Shown: positions 1-12,900 of the stretch, one piece after another
Layout: the number at the start of each line of letters is the position of its first letter
How positions within the stretch are numbered: the first letter of the stretch is position 1
Assembly: GCA_963377175.1 (NCBI GenBank)
Contig: CAUJNA010001479.1
Location: 1-64,000 of the forward strand
Length of the DNA stretch: 64,000 nt
Direction of reading: 5' to 3'
Origin: Effrenium voratum
Lineage: Eukaryota; Sar; Dinophyceae; Suessiales; Symbiodiniaceae
Translations under genes and position numbers: made by a program
The notes under the pieces: model-generated
Told to the model about the DNA's origin: nothing
Seen by the model: only the letters and a program-made list of their open reading frames with translations
Database searches by the model: none

Positions 1-2557
1 TGTCCCGACAGCCATGATAGTATTCCATTGCAGCCACGAATACAAGAAAACGCCACCGACGCGAGCCTCGGGTACTCCAAGCTCTGTGACAGCTGTTTGT
101 CGGTCACAGGCTCTGTCACAGCTGTCTATCACGGGCCTCTGTCGGCGATGCGTATGAAATCTTCTTAGGAACGTCAAACGCGGGGGATTTCTACCCACAA
201 ACCGATTTGTTTGCCGAGGGTCCAAGAAATAAAAAGAAAAATAAGCAACAGAACCACATGTCAATCACCTCAACATCCTGAAAAGTCGTGGGATTCCCAC
301 CTCCAGATAAGACCCTGAGGCCTTGTCTAAGCTCGGAGGAAATCAAGGGGAGAGCGGTTCAGGGGGGGCGATCCCGAGAAACCGAACCGAAACGTGTTCG
401 CCCAGGTAGCCCCACTGGCAGGGTCCCCCCAATTTCAGGTTGCTCTTCCCAAAATGGAACCACCATGGGGATTCACTGACTTCAGGCCCTCCAAGTCGGG
501 AAATCGACCCCCGGTTTCTCCGCTTTGGCCCCGGGCGGAAAAGAAGCGCCGCGGCGGGGCCTTTGCGAGAGACATCGACCAGCAACTGCGACAGAGTGGA
601 ATGAAGTGGAGGGATTTGGAGTGGTTGAAAGCCAGTGAGTATAAGTTGAGCGAGTGATAGTAAGTATGTGTAAGGAGGTGCTCAGCAACGACCTGAACCC
701 TCAAACTTTTCTAAATGCCAAGGCACCCCCAACAGCTCGGAAGCCCCTCGAATTGTCTGGAACCCTACATGCTCCGAACCACTCCAATTCCTGTCTGGGC
801 AGAGACCCCATAGCTTTCAGCGGTTGGGGGGAACATACAAATTGCGGGAAAAGGATGGATGATGTTCCTTTGTTCAGGTGCATTCGAAGGTTCAGGCGGT
901 CGATCCCTTCAACGTTGCAAGCAAGCCACGGTGAATTACTGCCAAATATGAGCTCCTTGTCAAGAGGCGGAGCCCACAATGTCCCTCCTGGTTCTACTCC
1001 ACCGGTTTCAGGGCTTGGTTCAAGGGGATTGCTGAATCCAAGCACGAATTCCCCAATCCTCGAAAAAAATAAGATCGGCAGAAATCTACAAGCCACAAGC
1101 TGTGGGCAGGAAGCCAAGGCAACTCTATCTGTTTCCAGCCATCAGGGGTGTTGCTTCTGTGGATGGGATCAAAATTTACTTCGCATCCTCAGTCGGGAAA
1201 GCTCGCCACGGCAAGTGTGTCGATGCCAGGCACCTCTGCTCTCTGAAACTCAGAAACATGCACCATAGGATAGCTTGACCACTTCTCGCTTTACAAGGAA
1301 AACCATTTGCCGACGTCGCCGGTGACTCCGCAGACTCAAGCCCAACAAAACCAAAACCAACTAAAAAAATGAGATTCCAAGATGGACCTCACACAGGGGT
1401 CCACCCCAAATGGACAAATATGGGCATGTTATTTCTGAGGATGCCCATTAAAAGCAAAACAACAAAAAAAATGGGCATATTTGTGGACATCCTATTATGG
1501 ACATCTTTTTTTTTGACATATTTGTTCGCGGTGACCCTCCCACGTCAACCCCCTTGAGCTTCCCCGCCAGCACCTCCCATCGCCCGAAGGACTCGCACCT
1601 GCTAAAAAGATCCCAGCGAATGGAAGACTCGGCGCAAAAAAAGAATAGGCGCACGGGCCACTGGGTCCACTACTCTGCCGGAACGAAATCCAAGGTTTGC
1701 TTTGCATGGCTTTTGTTTTTCAAATCATGTCTTAAGCTGATCAAATAAACTCCGCGAAGGCTCCAACTTAGTTATGGTCCAAGGAAAACTGATATGGACA
1801 CTGACAGAGAGTGGCTTCCCACATGCGGCGAAGCTCCTCGCCCCAATTAGGCATAAGAACACGCGACGACTGAGGAACCTCCCCAAAGCTTCAACTTCAG
1901 GTCAAGGGAGCACAACGGTGCTGGACCCAAGAAAAACTTGGAGCTTGAGTTGGATCCCGGGAAATAACAACGTGAAGAAGACTCCCCAGAAAAGAAGCCC
2001 CCAGAGGGTCGGTGTTTTTTGCGCCTGTGCCGGAAATGGTGCCCGGCAAGCGGCAACCACCCAGTCCTGGCGGTTGGAAAAGGCGCTCACCCCGCCGAAA
2101 ACCCGCCAGTCTTTGTTCAGAGTTGCTATCCTGTTGGTTTGTCTGTTTTTGTTTTTTTCTGTTTGTTTTTTTTGTTTGTTCATTTGCTTGCTTGTTCTTC
2201 TGTGTACGGGAAATAAGGGTCAAGCCACATGTGTCTTGGATTACCATCTAAAGAGCACTGAAAGAGTAGGTAAAACCGTTGCCAGTCAGGTATGGATCTT
2301 ACCCCTCTGGACTGGACATCAGAAAACGATGGTCTGTGTCCATCATTTTTTGGTCCCACCAGTAAAGATTAAGTCTGCCACGTCCTTTACCTCTAAATGC
2401 CCCCATCCCTCTCCCCAACTGCTCCTCCAGGGAGCCTCACGCGAGCGAGACTCTCACGTGGAACGAGCGGGGCGATTTGCTTGTATTCGATTTGCTGTTA
2501 CATGTGCTTAAGAAAACACGTTGGCTAATGAAATAATGAAAGTGCATATGTATATGT
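1..2557. other. No gene recognised; unique intron-like or intergenic sequence
   Basis: I see no family motif, no convincing exon and no strong repeat here. The reading frames that exist (for example 654-1268 and 1774-2511) have no recognisable domain, unbiased codon use and homopolymer-driven stretches. The T-rich tract at 2135-2200 is low complexity. Confidence 0.5.
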
Positions 2558-2654
2558 ATAATATATATATATATATATACTTGTATATGTATATACTTCT
2601 ATATATATATATATGTGTACTTATCTACATACATATATATATATATATGTATAC
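2558..2654. repeat. TA/TATG microsatellite
   Basis: Alternating TA with interspersed TATG and TACA, seen directly. It creates spurious reading frames rich in Tyr and Ile on both strands. Confidence 0.9.
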
Positions 2655-2799
2655 ACGATTCCGGGTTCCGGGTTCTGCCAGGAGCTGCCATTTTGAGAGC
2701 CAAGACATACCAAAGTCCATCTCCGGAAGGCGTAGGGAAACCCGAAGGCAGCGCAAAACAAAAACGCCAGGAGTTCGATGAATCCTTGGATTGGTTAGC

Positions 2800-2945
2800 T
2801 AGATAATTAGGCTAGGTGAGTTGGCAAGTTACTTGGATGAATGTCTATGTTAGTTAGATAGTTAGTTACTTAGATGGTTGGTTGGATAGTTCGATCGTTC
2901 GTTCGTTAGTTATTTAGTTAGTTACTTAGGTGGTTAAGTAAATGG
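2800..2945. repeat. Degenerate TTAG/TTGG-type short tandem repeat
   Basis: Loose repeats of TTAGTTAG, GATGGTTGG and TTCGTTCG. Too irregular to be telomeric. The surrounding stretch to 5196 holds no gene that I can support, only the duplicated segment at 3142-3305. Confidence 0.6.
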
Positions 2946-3141
2946 CACAATCTCCCCATTTGGTTCAACCCTCCCCTTTACTTGCCCACAATGGTTTGTG
3001 CCAGCTGCCATCTGCTTTCACCCTGCTGCGGGATTAGATTCGATTAGACAATTCTAAGTACTTGGTTACTGGTTTATTTAGTTACTTCATTGTACTTTGA
3101 TTCACCTGGTTACTTTCTTCGCAACAAGTAGCTTAGTTACT

Positions 3142-3305
3142 TGGTCATGAAATCTTCCATCCAACAATCATGGAAGCGGACATCTTCCCCAAAAGGAAAG
3201 TGGTCGTCCAAAACCATGTCAGCTTCCATGATTCTTGGATATGCGTTCGCATTAGCTACTTACTTGGTCATGATATCTTCCATCCAACAATCATGGAAGT
3301 GGATA
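3142..3305 (+). repeat. Direct duplication of about 40 bp
   Basis: The segment starting TTGGTCATGA and running through ATCTTCCATCCAACAATC and ATGGAAG occurs at about 3142-3180 and again at about 3262-3301 with few changes. Seen directly; origin unknown. Confidence 0.75.
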
Positions 3306-5196
3306 TGGGGCAGCTTCCATGATGCTTGGATAGGCTTCAAGATATGGGGCTTCAAAAGGAAAGTCCAAGCTGTCAGCTTCCCTTGGCCGCGTCACTTACC
3401 TTCGCACTCGCAGGCCGGGGCTCCCGGCCAACCGAGCCATGGCCTACGGCCTTGGCTTCAAGAACCGCCGGCCCGCGTCTTTCTGGCGTGAACTTAAGGG
3501 AGGCCAAAAGAAAAAAACAGCAGGGCGGGACCTCCCGCTCCCCCGAAAAAGAAAAAAGAAAACAAAACGACACACCCATACTCCTGGGTGGTGTCGAAAA
3601 AACAATCATATGGGAACGTTTAAATCTTTTTTGGGAACCCTGGTTCCGCGCTTGCCCCAGGTGCCAAAACACTTGACTTTGCCCGCAGCCAAGCTTGGAC
3701 GACTGAATGACGGAATTCCCTTGGTCTCAGAAAGGGCGCTGGCCCCTTTGCAGTTGGAAGCTTGGGTCGGGTTGGGGTGAAAGGGAGATCAACATCCTCT
3801 CGACTCTTTGGAGGCTGCTGACCTGCGGAGGTTTCCTCCTGCTCACTACATAGGGGTTGTCGCCCCACCAGTGCCTGAACCCGTGTCAGGTTGGCACTTG
3901 CATCTACAGTATCAGTCTTTTGAGGCTGCAACGCAAGCTTGCGGAGAAGCAAAGGGTTTATACACCCGAAAGAAAGGCCTGTTTCGGGTGCAAACAAACA
4001 TGTGTCTAACAAGGTCGTCTTAGAAGGACAAAGCTGCACGGTCGGCTGCTCCGCTGTGGACTGAAAAGGTCCCCACATGGTTGGAGAAGCTTGAGTGAGG
4101 ACAGGGGTGCACTGGCGGATGTTTGAATGGCCTTGAGTACAGGAAGACGATGAGAAGAAGTTGTCAAGACTACCTACGGGAAGATTAGGGAATACTCCGG
4201 GCACAGATCACAACAACACTGCAGCTCATCCTATGAAAACATCCAGCCGTTGATTGGGGACTAATGTTGAGATGCTTGGGGAGGAATGCTGCTTTTTGCA
4301 ATCAGATACTCGCCGTGGATCAATCACTTTTGTCAGTCCCACAGCCAAGTGGAGGAGACTGCTTTTGCATCAGCATTCACCGGCGCAAGAATCTGCCGTC
4401 CCTCTAAGCCCCCTTATTTTGAGGAACCACATTCCTTCGCCATTTGCATCGGCTTTGCTGGCAATGCCTGTAAACAGTACAAGACTGCTGGAAGACAAGA
4501 AAGACCAAGGGGAAGACTGCAAAACTACGCGGAGACTGAAAACTATGTGACTGTACCAGCTGGGGATAGGCTACCTGCAAGCCAGCGTTGCAGCTGGGAT
4601 TAGTAGGGCTGGCCGAACATGCGTTGGCATTACTGGAGCTGAAAAAAGATTCGGTGCTGAAAGCCCAAACTTGAATGAGGCGCCAGCCGGAATCTTCAGT
4701 GGGGGGCGCCTGCCAGAACAAGATCCTCCGAACGGACTGAGGAGCCGGCGGGAAAGGCTGTGCAAAGCAAAGAATTCAGACTAGTCAGTCATCTTAGCAA
4801 AGGACTGCAGGATCATCAATGACAGCCCATTCTAAAGCCAACCTGTGCTTCGAGGAATTGAGCGCGGACAAGCAAGAGAGCTCGCAGAGAATTCTAGATT
4901 CAATCCCGGCCGCTCCAAAGACCTTCAAATTGTAGATGTGTTTTCCGTGAGAGGAACCCAGATCCAAGCGCCGCAGCAAAATCGTAAAACCTTGCACGTT
5001 CCTGAAATCACCAAAAAAAGTTGATCCAGCATGCCTTCTGCGATCTGTCCATAATCTTTTTACCCTTGCTGTCTGGTCTTCTTTCAGCCCAGAGCGAGAC
5101 AAAAACCCAATGGAAAGCTGCCACCGTGGAAAATCGATCTGTCTCCTTTCTTGAAGGCACCATGCTTGAAAGAGACTGCAGGCAGTGTCTAAATTA

Positions 5197-5330
5197 ATGT
5201 TTACCCCATATTAATCAGCCCCTGTTTATTAATATGGGGATGTCCCTCGGTTTAGTGGGGAATCATGACTTTTGGAGGGGGAACACCCCCATATTAATTA
5301 ACAGGGGTTGATTAACAAGGGGTCAACATG
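5197..5330. mobile_element. MITE-like hairpin element
   Basis: The left arm (about 5197-5246) and right arm (about 5284-5330) are near-perfect inverted repeats of about 45 bp. The outer ends read ATGTT-ACCCC and the arms share CCCCTGTT and ATTAATATGGGG. The loop is only about 40 bp. This is the structure of a miniature inverted-repeat element or a folded introner. No coding capacity and no clear target duplication. Confidence 0.7.
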
Positions 5331-6172
5331 AGGCGTCTTCCTTTTTGAGGTTGTGAGAAAGGGCACCCATGGAGTTGGATCCTTTTGTGACCTGTTGAAA
5401 GCAAGGTCAAGGCCACAGCTTCCAAATCAAGACTTCTTTCTGAGCGTCCAAAAGGCGGTGATTTTTGACACCAACATTGAAAGTTTACATACATAACTGC
5501 GCATGCATACATATATATATATATAATCTGTGTGGTCCCGTCCTGCGCCCCCCTGCCTCCCCCCCCGCCCAGGGTATCACCCGCAGAGCCCTCACATAGA
5601 TGGGCCGAACCTCAAAAACTCAAAATTGCCACTTTGCTCACTCGTGCGCTGTGCCTCTTTCACGGCAAACATCTAAAGTTGAACCCTGCACGGACTTTCG
5701 GGGTCTGCTCTTGTGTGGACATTTAGAAGATTGAAAGCTAGCTCTCTGACAACAGATTGGAGAAGAATAAGCACGCATGAGAACAAACGGTTGCGCGTGT
5801 GGCGGGGAGTGGACATGCGCAAAAAGTGCAGCCTTCTGCGGCTTTGCGTGTCTTTGGATGGCACAGCGGTCCACGGGGCCGGGGGTGCCGCAGGAGAAGT
5901 GGGAGAATGCACGAGTTGTTTGAGGCAGACCCGCGGAAAGTCCGCACAGGGCTCACCTTGTGATAGTTGTGCAAGCTGAAGAACTTTGACGAGCAAGCCA
6001 ACCAAGACCAAATGAACCCCAAGCAAGCCCAACAACCACTCCACAAGGCGGGTGTTCCCAAAATGTATCCGAAATCAACCCTTCAAGATTGCCCAAGCCA
6101 ACCCTACACTAATTTCAAACAGCCCCACCGTTGGGGGGAAGGGGTTCGGGCGAGAGACCGCGTTTTTTTCTT

Positions 6173-6464
<292 letters not shown>

Positions 6465-7321
6465 CACATATTTGGCCCAATCCCCTCGCCAAGCAACCCA
6501 TCCCTCGCCTCGCGCGCCGCCCTCTTTTTCCCCAACGCCACGCCGCAAGCGCAGGCGCGAGAGCCGCGCGTGCAGGCGTTCGGCCGCGACGCGGGGCCCG
6601 TGTCCCCTTTTGGCGCTTTCGGCGACCATTTCCGGCTCGATTGAATCGCGCTGCCAGAGAAAAACCCGGAAACTCCACACGGGAACCCGAACCCTGAGCA
6701 AAGCGGCTATGGGGCGGGGGCAAAACCCCGAAACTCGGTTTGTCAAACGTATGCCAAAACACTGGTTGTGGGTTGCCCCGGTCCAGCCAGGTGGACCATT
6801 TTTCTGCAGATAACCGCAAAATAGGCAACGCCCAGCGATCTACTTTGAGCAATCATCTGGTGAAACGTCCTGCAGAGTGTAGGGCAGGCCCCTACTTTTG
6901 TGGGCCTGAGCAGTCAAGACAGAGGTGGTTCAAAGCAAAAACCTTAGGCCTATGATGCCACCAGTCGTTGCATGAGTTGCAAACACCTGCCAGCACCTGA
7001 AGCGTCACTGCCGCAGCTTGCAAAATGCCTTCTGCTTGAACAACAACCATTCTCAGAGCCCGTTGCGTGACGCACCCGAAAAGAGCGAAACCTGCGCAAC
7101 TAAAACTAGGGGCACCTGCGAGATAGTGTTGTTTCAAGAGGGTCCTTCGGAAGTCCTAATTGGAATGATTAAAACCTTGAGTTCTGGTTGGCGAGGTCGC
7201 ATTTTGCGGCTTGAAAGATGCGTGTCATTTCAGCAAGGTAAACCACTACCACTATTGTTCAAACAACCTCCCCCTCCCTCGCCCCCCTCCCCCCCCCTGC
7301 GGCGCCCTCCCGCGCATAGGT
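6465..7321. other. No assigned gene; GC-rich patch at about 6480-6720
   Basis: The patch at about 6480-6720 is much richer in GC than its surroundings, as exons are in this window. No frame shows a family I recognise and no clean acceptor/donor pair could be placed, so I leave it unassigned. Confidence 0.35.
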
Positions 7322-7800
7322 GGCCTTTTAGGGCAAATAGATGGCCCTGGTGAATGATTTAACAACCAGGTAAACCAGGAATCGCCCTCTATTCTTTACG
7401 CGAACCAACCAAAAAGGACACCTAGGCTCCCGCGCCTGCAGCTGCTCCGCGTCCTGAGGCCGCAGGTCCGGCGCGGGGCCCACGGGCGGCGGCCCGCCGC
7501 CACCGCCCCGCAGCGCCGCCAGCGCCGCCAGCGCCGCGCTGAAGTTCCGCAGCGCCGCCAGCAGCTCCCGGTCTGGGCCGTCGCCTGGAAAGCGGACAAC
7601 GAAAGCAGGCGGGGGGGGTCCGAGGGGGGGGGGAGGAGGAGGAGGGGGCAGGTCCGAGGGGGGGGGAGGAGGGGCCAGGTCCGGGGGGGGGGGGGGGACA
7701 TAGGTGGAAATAGATGGCCCTGGTAGATTATGAAACCGCCAGGTAAACCAGGAATCGCCATCGATTTTTTGACCAAAACAACCAGAAAGGACACCTATAG
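7322..7800 (-). repeat. Pair of introner-like repeats flanking an exon
   Basis: Two related segments of about 95-100 bp lie at about 7322-7422 and about 7700-7798. On the minus strand each begins GTGTCCTTT and TGGTTG and runs through GGCGATTCCTGGTTTACCTGG to CAGGGCCATCTATTT. They sit in the two introns on either side of the exon at 7422-7584, and the left copy supplies that exon's GT donor. A related but weaker copy lies near 45480-45530. This is the behaviour expected of introner elements, which are known from dinoflagellates. Confidence 0.6.
7422..7584 (-). CDS. Internal exon, unknown protein (Ala/Leu-rich)
   Basis: A GC-rich block bounded on the minus strand by a good acceptor (CGCTTTCCAG before 7584) and a GT donor (CTAG|GTGTCC after 7422). 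The open frame reads like structured protein, with DGPDRELLAALRNF near its start, then an Ala-Leu helix and a Gly-Pro linker. No family recognised. The inositol polyphosphate kinase upstream ends at 9852 with its own stop codon, so this is probably a different minus-strand gene. Nothing else in 7585-9851 looks coding. Confidence 0.5.
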
Positions 7801-9851
7801 TCCCGGAAACCACCAGGAGCGACCCAGGTGTCTTTTTAAATGGATGCACACCCCCGCAACCCTGGTGTTTCACGGATATACAGATATACAGAAGACGACC
7901 ACGATGCAGCCTGCTGAATTTAATTCAAGCACATCCTGTGGGGAAAATGGTCACGGGTCTTTCGGTGTCAGCCTGTATCAAAAAGCAGTGGGGCTTGGGA
8001 AAGAACCAAATTCCCAGCCCACAGGCACAGGACGCCAGAACCTGATCTTGACCACACCCAAAAACAGCTTCCTCGCGGCCTTTTGAAGCGCGTTGACTTG
8101 GAGCCCTTTCAGCGGTGAAAGCACCCGGGCGTTCAAGCCCCAAACCACTCAATCAAAGCTTTTTGCGAGGTACCCAAAACCAACCCAAACCTAGGATTGG
8201 CGAATTGACCCCATAGAGGTCACTGTGAGGGAAGAAGCCTTCGCCAGTGGAATCCATCATTTCTTCGAAGCACACCTAGGCAGACCGGAAGGAGTTCTGA
8301 GCAGATTTGTTTGAACCAAGGCCCCCGCCATTTCCAGTGCCCTTTGAGCCCTTTCGAACCGGGTGTTTGCTTTGCGTCCGAGGCTCCGATGAATTCCGAG
8401 TTGCTGAAATCTATCAGCTTTACGGAAAACGAGGAGACCTCGGCCAACGAGACGTAGGAAAGTTCTCAAAACCTGGGATGATTGGAGGCCAAATATGGCC
8501 AAATTGCCAGACTGCGTCACAAAGCCCGGTACAGTGCAGAATCCCAGACGCAAAAACCTGTAGAGAATTAAAAGGGTGGGTAAAACAATTTCTGGTTGAC
8601 TGCTTGTCAAGCATAAATCTGCCAGGCTGAATGGCAGAGCACGTGTTCTCTTATCTGGCACAGACTTGTTCAACCCGTGGCAAAAAATAAAAATAAAATA
8701 AAAAAATGTGGCCGATCAAACAAAAAAAACGCTGCCCCACTTCAGCGGGGAACCATCACACGTCATGGAACACCCGCTCAAAAAGAAATCCCGCCCGCCG
8801 ATGTTGTCCCACTTCTAAATCCCTTGGCCTGGTCAAACCAGCACCAGTTCCGAGTCCGAGTCCAGTCGCGATGAAAAGTTTGAGAGGCACCGTGGGACTT
8901 TTTTGGGTCAAACCCACCACATCCTGCAGGGGCCCGGGGCCCTTTGGGCCGGAGATCGGCCTTGATGCCTCGATGGGGAGCGAGACATGGGGCAGGAGTG
9001 GTCCAGCCCTGTTTTGGCACCCCCCCCCGACTGAGCCGTTAATGCACCCGGCCAAAGTGGGTTGGACCATTGAAGCTATGAGGGGCGGCAACAGTTTCAT
9101 GAGGGTTCCAATTGAAGAACCATGCCCTCCAAGATTGCGGGGCGAGGGTTTCTTTCTTGAAATCGCCATCCGGCCTGAAGGGCCACTTTTGTATGGTATT
9201 GCGTATGGCTGGATGTCCTGAGTTCAGCCACAATGAATTGTCAATTAATGTCAGTTGACCAAGAAACGAGTGGCTTACGCAGGGGCTTCATATGTGGGAT
9301 TCTGCATTCATTCCAGCTTTCACAAGGCCGAAAATAGGCGCCAAACTCAAACCTCATCGATGCTGTCCGGTGGGACCCCAGTAATTCATGGGGTCTGGGG
9401 GGGGGTTATTGGCCTTATTAGCCTTCTTAAGCGCTTAGGGCTCCCCCTCCTCCCTCACCCCCAGCCCCCATAAGCAATGTACTTTGACTTCTCATGTGTC
9501 GGCGTGCGCAAGGCCTGAACGGCTTGAGGGACAACCAAGAGCTTGGCTCCACTCATTGCATGGACTCCAGGAGTCCACCTCCGTCCTTCCAGCCCGCCTT
9601 CCTTCGGTCTCTCGGACCCCTACCAACTCAACCGCGAGAAAAAAGGGGGGTGAAAACGAGCGAGGCCGCCCCTTCTCACTTGAGTGGATTGGCCAAACAA
9701 AGTCTACACTTGCTGGTTTTTCCCATGAACTTCCCAAAAAGTGTAACCACCTCGACCAAAAACCAAAACCGCAAGAGCAAAAAAGGACGGACTACATTGG
9801 TCCAAACCTTTTTCAAGTGTTTTTCACGGTGGAACCCAGGAAGTGAGCCTT

Positions 9852-9988
9852 CTACCACGACCACCGCTTCCACCGAGCCGCGATCTTCTCGGGGTTCTGC
9901 TTGGCCACCGCATCACCGTCCAGCACCAGGAGCAGAGAGGCACCCCAGAAGCGCAGGCCCTCGACTTTGCCGATGAGGCCTCCCGATG
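9852..9988 (-). CDS. IPK terminal exon: LRFWGASLLLVLDGD, stop
   Basis: Acceptor GGGGAAG before 9988. 137 nt ending in TAG at 9854-9852. GLRFWGASLLLVLDGD corresponds to the RF..SSLL.VY.G strand at the IPK C terminus, followed by about 23 residues ending WKRWSW. Confidence 0.68.
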
Positions 9989-12900
9989 CTTCCCCGAAAA
10001 ATCCCCCAGGCGAAACCCAAAGAAGAAAAAAAGAGCCAAGGAATAAGTTCCTATAGAGGAACCCGGGTAACCCAGCCAAGGAAGAAGTTCCTTTTAGAAA
10101 GACCCCCCTTCCCCTCCCCCCCAGCAGAGAGGATTAAACTTGCTAAAGGAAATTGGCGCGCCGCTCTTGGTCGCCTGACTTCCTGTTGAGCACATGACAT
10201 TGGGGGACGTTGGAATGAGAAAGGAAAAAAAACGCCAAGGAACTTACCCTCCCACCCTTTTAGCATGGAACCTGACGTTCGGGGGTCCCTTTAGGAAAAT
10301 GGTCTTCCAGGACTCCTCTGTCAGGTTCCATGTGAATTGGTGGGAGGCTGAGTTCCTTTTAAGAACCCGAGTTGGAATGAAAAAGAAAACGGGCGAGCGG
10401 TGTGCTGTCAGCTTCCCTCTGATTGGCTTGGAGCTCGGTGGTGTGCCAATCCAGACCAACTCAGCGTTGCCGGATCCGAGCAACTTGGAACCCACAAAAA
10501 GGAGCGGAGTAAGTGGTTTCCTTGAAGAACTCTGGGTCCTTAGCACCAGGGAAGTAGATCAACGTTCACCTTGCCATAGGCTCAGATCGGCTCAGGTCCG
10601 AATGTTTTATGGACCCAAACCCCGTCCTTGTGGCAGGCCCAATTGACCCGCGGAACAGGAAAAGGACCAACTGCCCCAGACGTCCAGCGGATGTCCATAG
10701 AAGAAAAAAAAAGGAAATCCCATCTTCTTGGCTCAACTTTGCAGGGTGCCCCCCCCCAAAAAAAAAAGGAAAGAAGAAGGTCTCCCTGCCAGCCCCGCAA
10801 CCGCCCGGAATCCCCCGGAGCCCTCCTGAAAGCTGCCCCCCAACCGGGAAAAAACCGGCCAGAAGACGGGACGGGGCGGGCCCTCGCGCGTAGGTGGTTT
10901 TTGCTTTTTTGGGGGACTCGCGGACTCGCCTCGCAAGATCTCCACCTCCGCCAACGCCTTGTCCACGATGGATCTCCAAGGCCCTTGCAGCGGCCAGGCC
11001 CTCAGATCCATCGATCCATCGGACGACGTCATTGGAAAATCGGATGGCAACCAGAGATCCCCGGGGCAAATCCTGGCAGCAAAGTCAGCAAATTCCCACC
11101 TCGTCCTTTTGCCCTCTGAACCCCTTCATGAACCCATTGACTTTTGGATGGGCGGTTTCTCCCCACGTAGCCAATGTTGTGCATGTCAGGGAACACCCTG
11201 TGAATCTGCCGGCAATGTTCCTGCTCGGGGCTCACCTCTTGAAGCTTTTCTGCTTCTAGGGAAGTTCGCCACCCCAAACCAGGGCTCCCCTTGGTAGCCT
11301 TTCTCATCGGGGTAGGCTCCGAACAGAGGCGCACGATGTCATAGCAGACTGCACTTGAGCGGAAATAACCAGCTCAGCCACAAACAAGAAACGATTCATC
11401 CCGAGTATCTCCATGTCCTCAAGCCCTGGAAGTTGTCTTCCCAAAAAAAAAGCAAAGTCCAGAAACTGGGGAAGGCGAGTCTCTCCAAATGGCTTTTCTG
11501 AGTTTTTTTTCTTGGGCCGTCTCCCCGACCTGGATCTACTTCCCAAAGTGGAGATATCAGGAAGCCCCTGGCAAAGAACGTGGATAGGTGCGCTTCTTTG
11601 GCCCTGATCTTTCGCAACCAAATGGTTCTCTTTCCCTCCGTGTGTTTCCAGGATGCAAACCAACTGAAATGATGAAGAAAAAAAGTCACGTCTAAAACCT
11701 GGAGGCTTGGAACATTCGACAACTTCCCCACAACTGATGGTTCTGGGCCCAACTGATATGTCCCTGACTTTATGCAACCAACAAAGACTCACCATGGGGA
11801 CCGTGTTTATGAGTATCCTCTTAAGTTGGTTGAAGGGACGCCGAAAAGAAAAACCCACCCTTTTTGAGGCCCCAAATTTTGTTACCCATCTTGATGTTCT
11901 TCCCCGAGGCGTGCTTGAAAACCCTCGATGGCTCTCGGGGAATATGAATCAGGGATTTGCTCCCTGGCTCAATATGGGCCAAATGGGCTGCCCTAAATGG
12001 CCATGGGTCAAAACCCCGTTTATTGTTGAACCATGGCCAAATGGAATCAAGGACAGAAACCTGCGTTGTTCTGGTGACCCATCTTTTGACTCATACCCAC
12101 CTCCAGTCTTTGGGACTCCGCCCCCAGACAGAGTACTGGTAGGGGCTGACCCTTACCCTTTGCTTTGAACCAGTCGGGGTGTGACTTGGTTCCCTTTACT
12201 GGCCTCATTATTTCACCCATGACAAAGTCATCCCCTAAGTGATGGGTTAAAGGGAAACAGCCGATTCCATTTTCTGACTTTGAACTCCCCTAGAACGCTC
12301 AAAACAATGACCCCAGCTTCAAAACCAGCCTCCAAAATTCAGGAGCAACACCTTTGCCTCAGCTTTTCTCGACCTGGAGGACGTCCCTCTGGTTCCCATT
12401 CTTGAATTCCCTTGGTCCGTTCTCTTCCCATGTTTCCCTTTTCTATTATTCCCCCAAAGAAGCTCGTTTACCCGTGTTTTCTCCTCGGGCCACGCCAGTC
12501 TCCCGAGCAGAGCGGCTGATCCGGGCTCTGGTTGAAAAAGCGCCCCAGCACGCCGAGCAACTGTCGCCCGGTCACCTAGCGAGCCCGGCCAGAAGCCTCA
12601 AGTGAGAAGCCCTCCTTCTTGTGACCTTTATATCCGGTCGAGCTGGCAGCCATTGGTGACTGCCTAGGGAGCCACTGCAGCCTGACTTGTGTATAAGGAT
12701 CAAGGACCACTGGCTCCCTGGCATCGGACTGCCAGCGCAGGGGGGCCCCCCTATTCCCCCCATACAGCACCTCAACATGAAACTCACTTCAGCGCCCAAA
12801 AGCGATGAACTGACGCTTGGGGGGCTTACAAAAGGTTATAGGCTTTTCCGTAACCCCAATTGAACCGTCTACTAGAATGGCCAATAGGGGTGTTGGGCGC

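Noticed and set aside
1774..2511. 245-codon plus-strand frame
   Set aside because: Includes a T-rich low-complexity core, has no domain and no exon-like composition.
2800..2945. Telomere-like TTAG repeats
   Set aside because: Irregular units, no TTTAGGG array and internal position.
10566..11069. 167-codon minus-strand frame overlapping the IPK exon
   Set aside because: Longer than the true exon but in the wrong frame; only the frame with IVDKALAEVEILR fits the phases of the neighbouring IPK exons.
12000..12042. Fourth MITE copy with GGCCATGGGTCAAAA at the left and CCATGGCC at the right
   Set aside because: Ends agree, but at about 42 bp it is too short to exclude chance or an internal deletion remnant; mentioned only as a possible relative.
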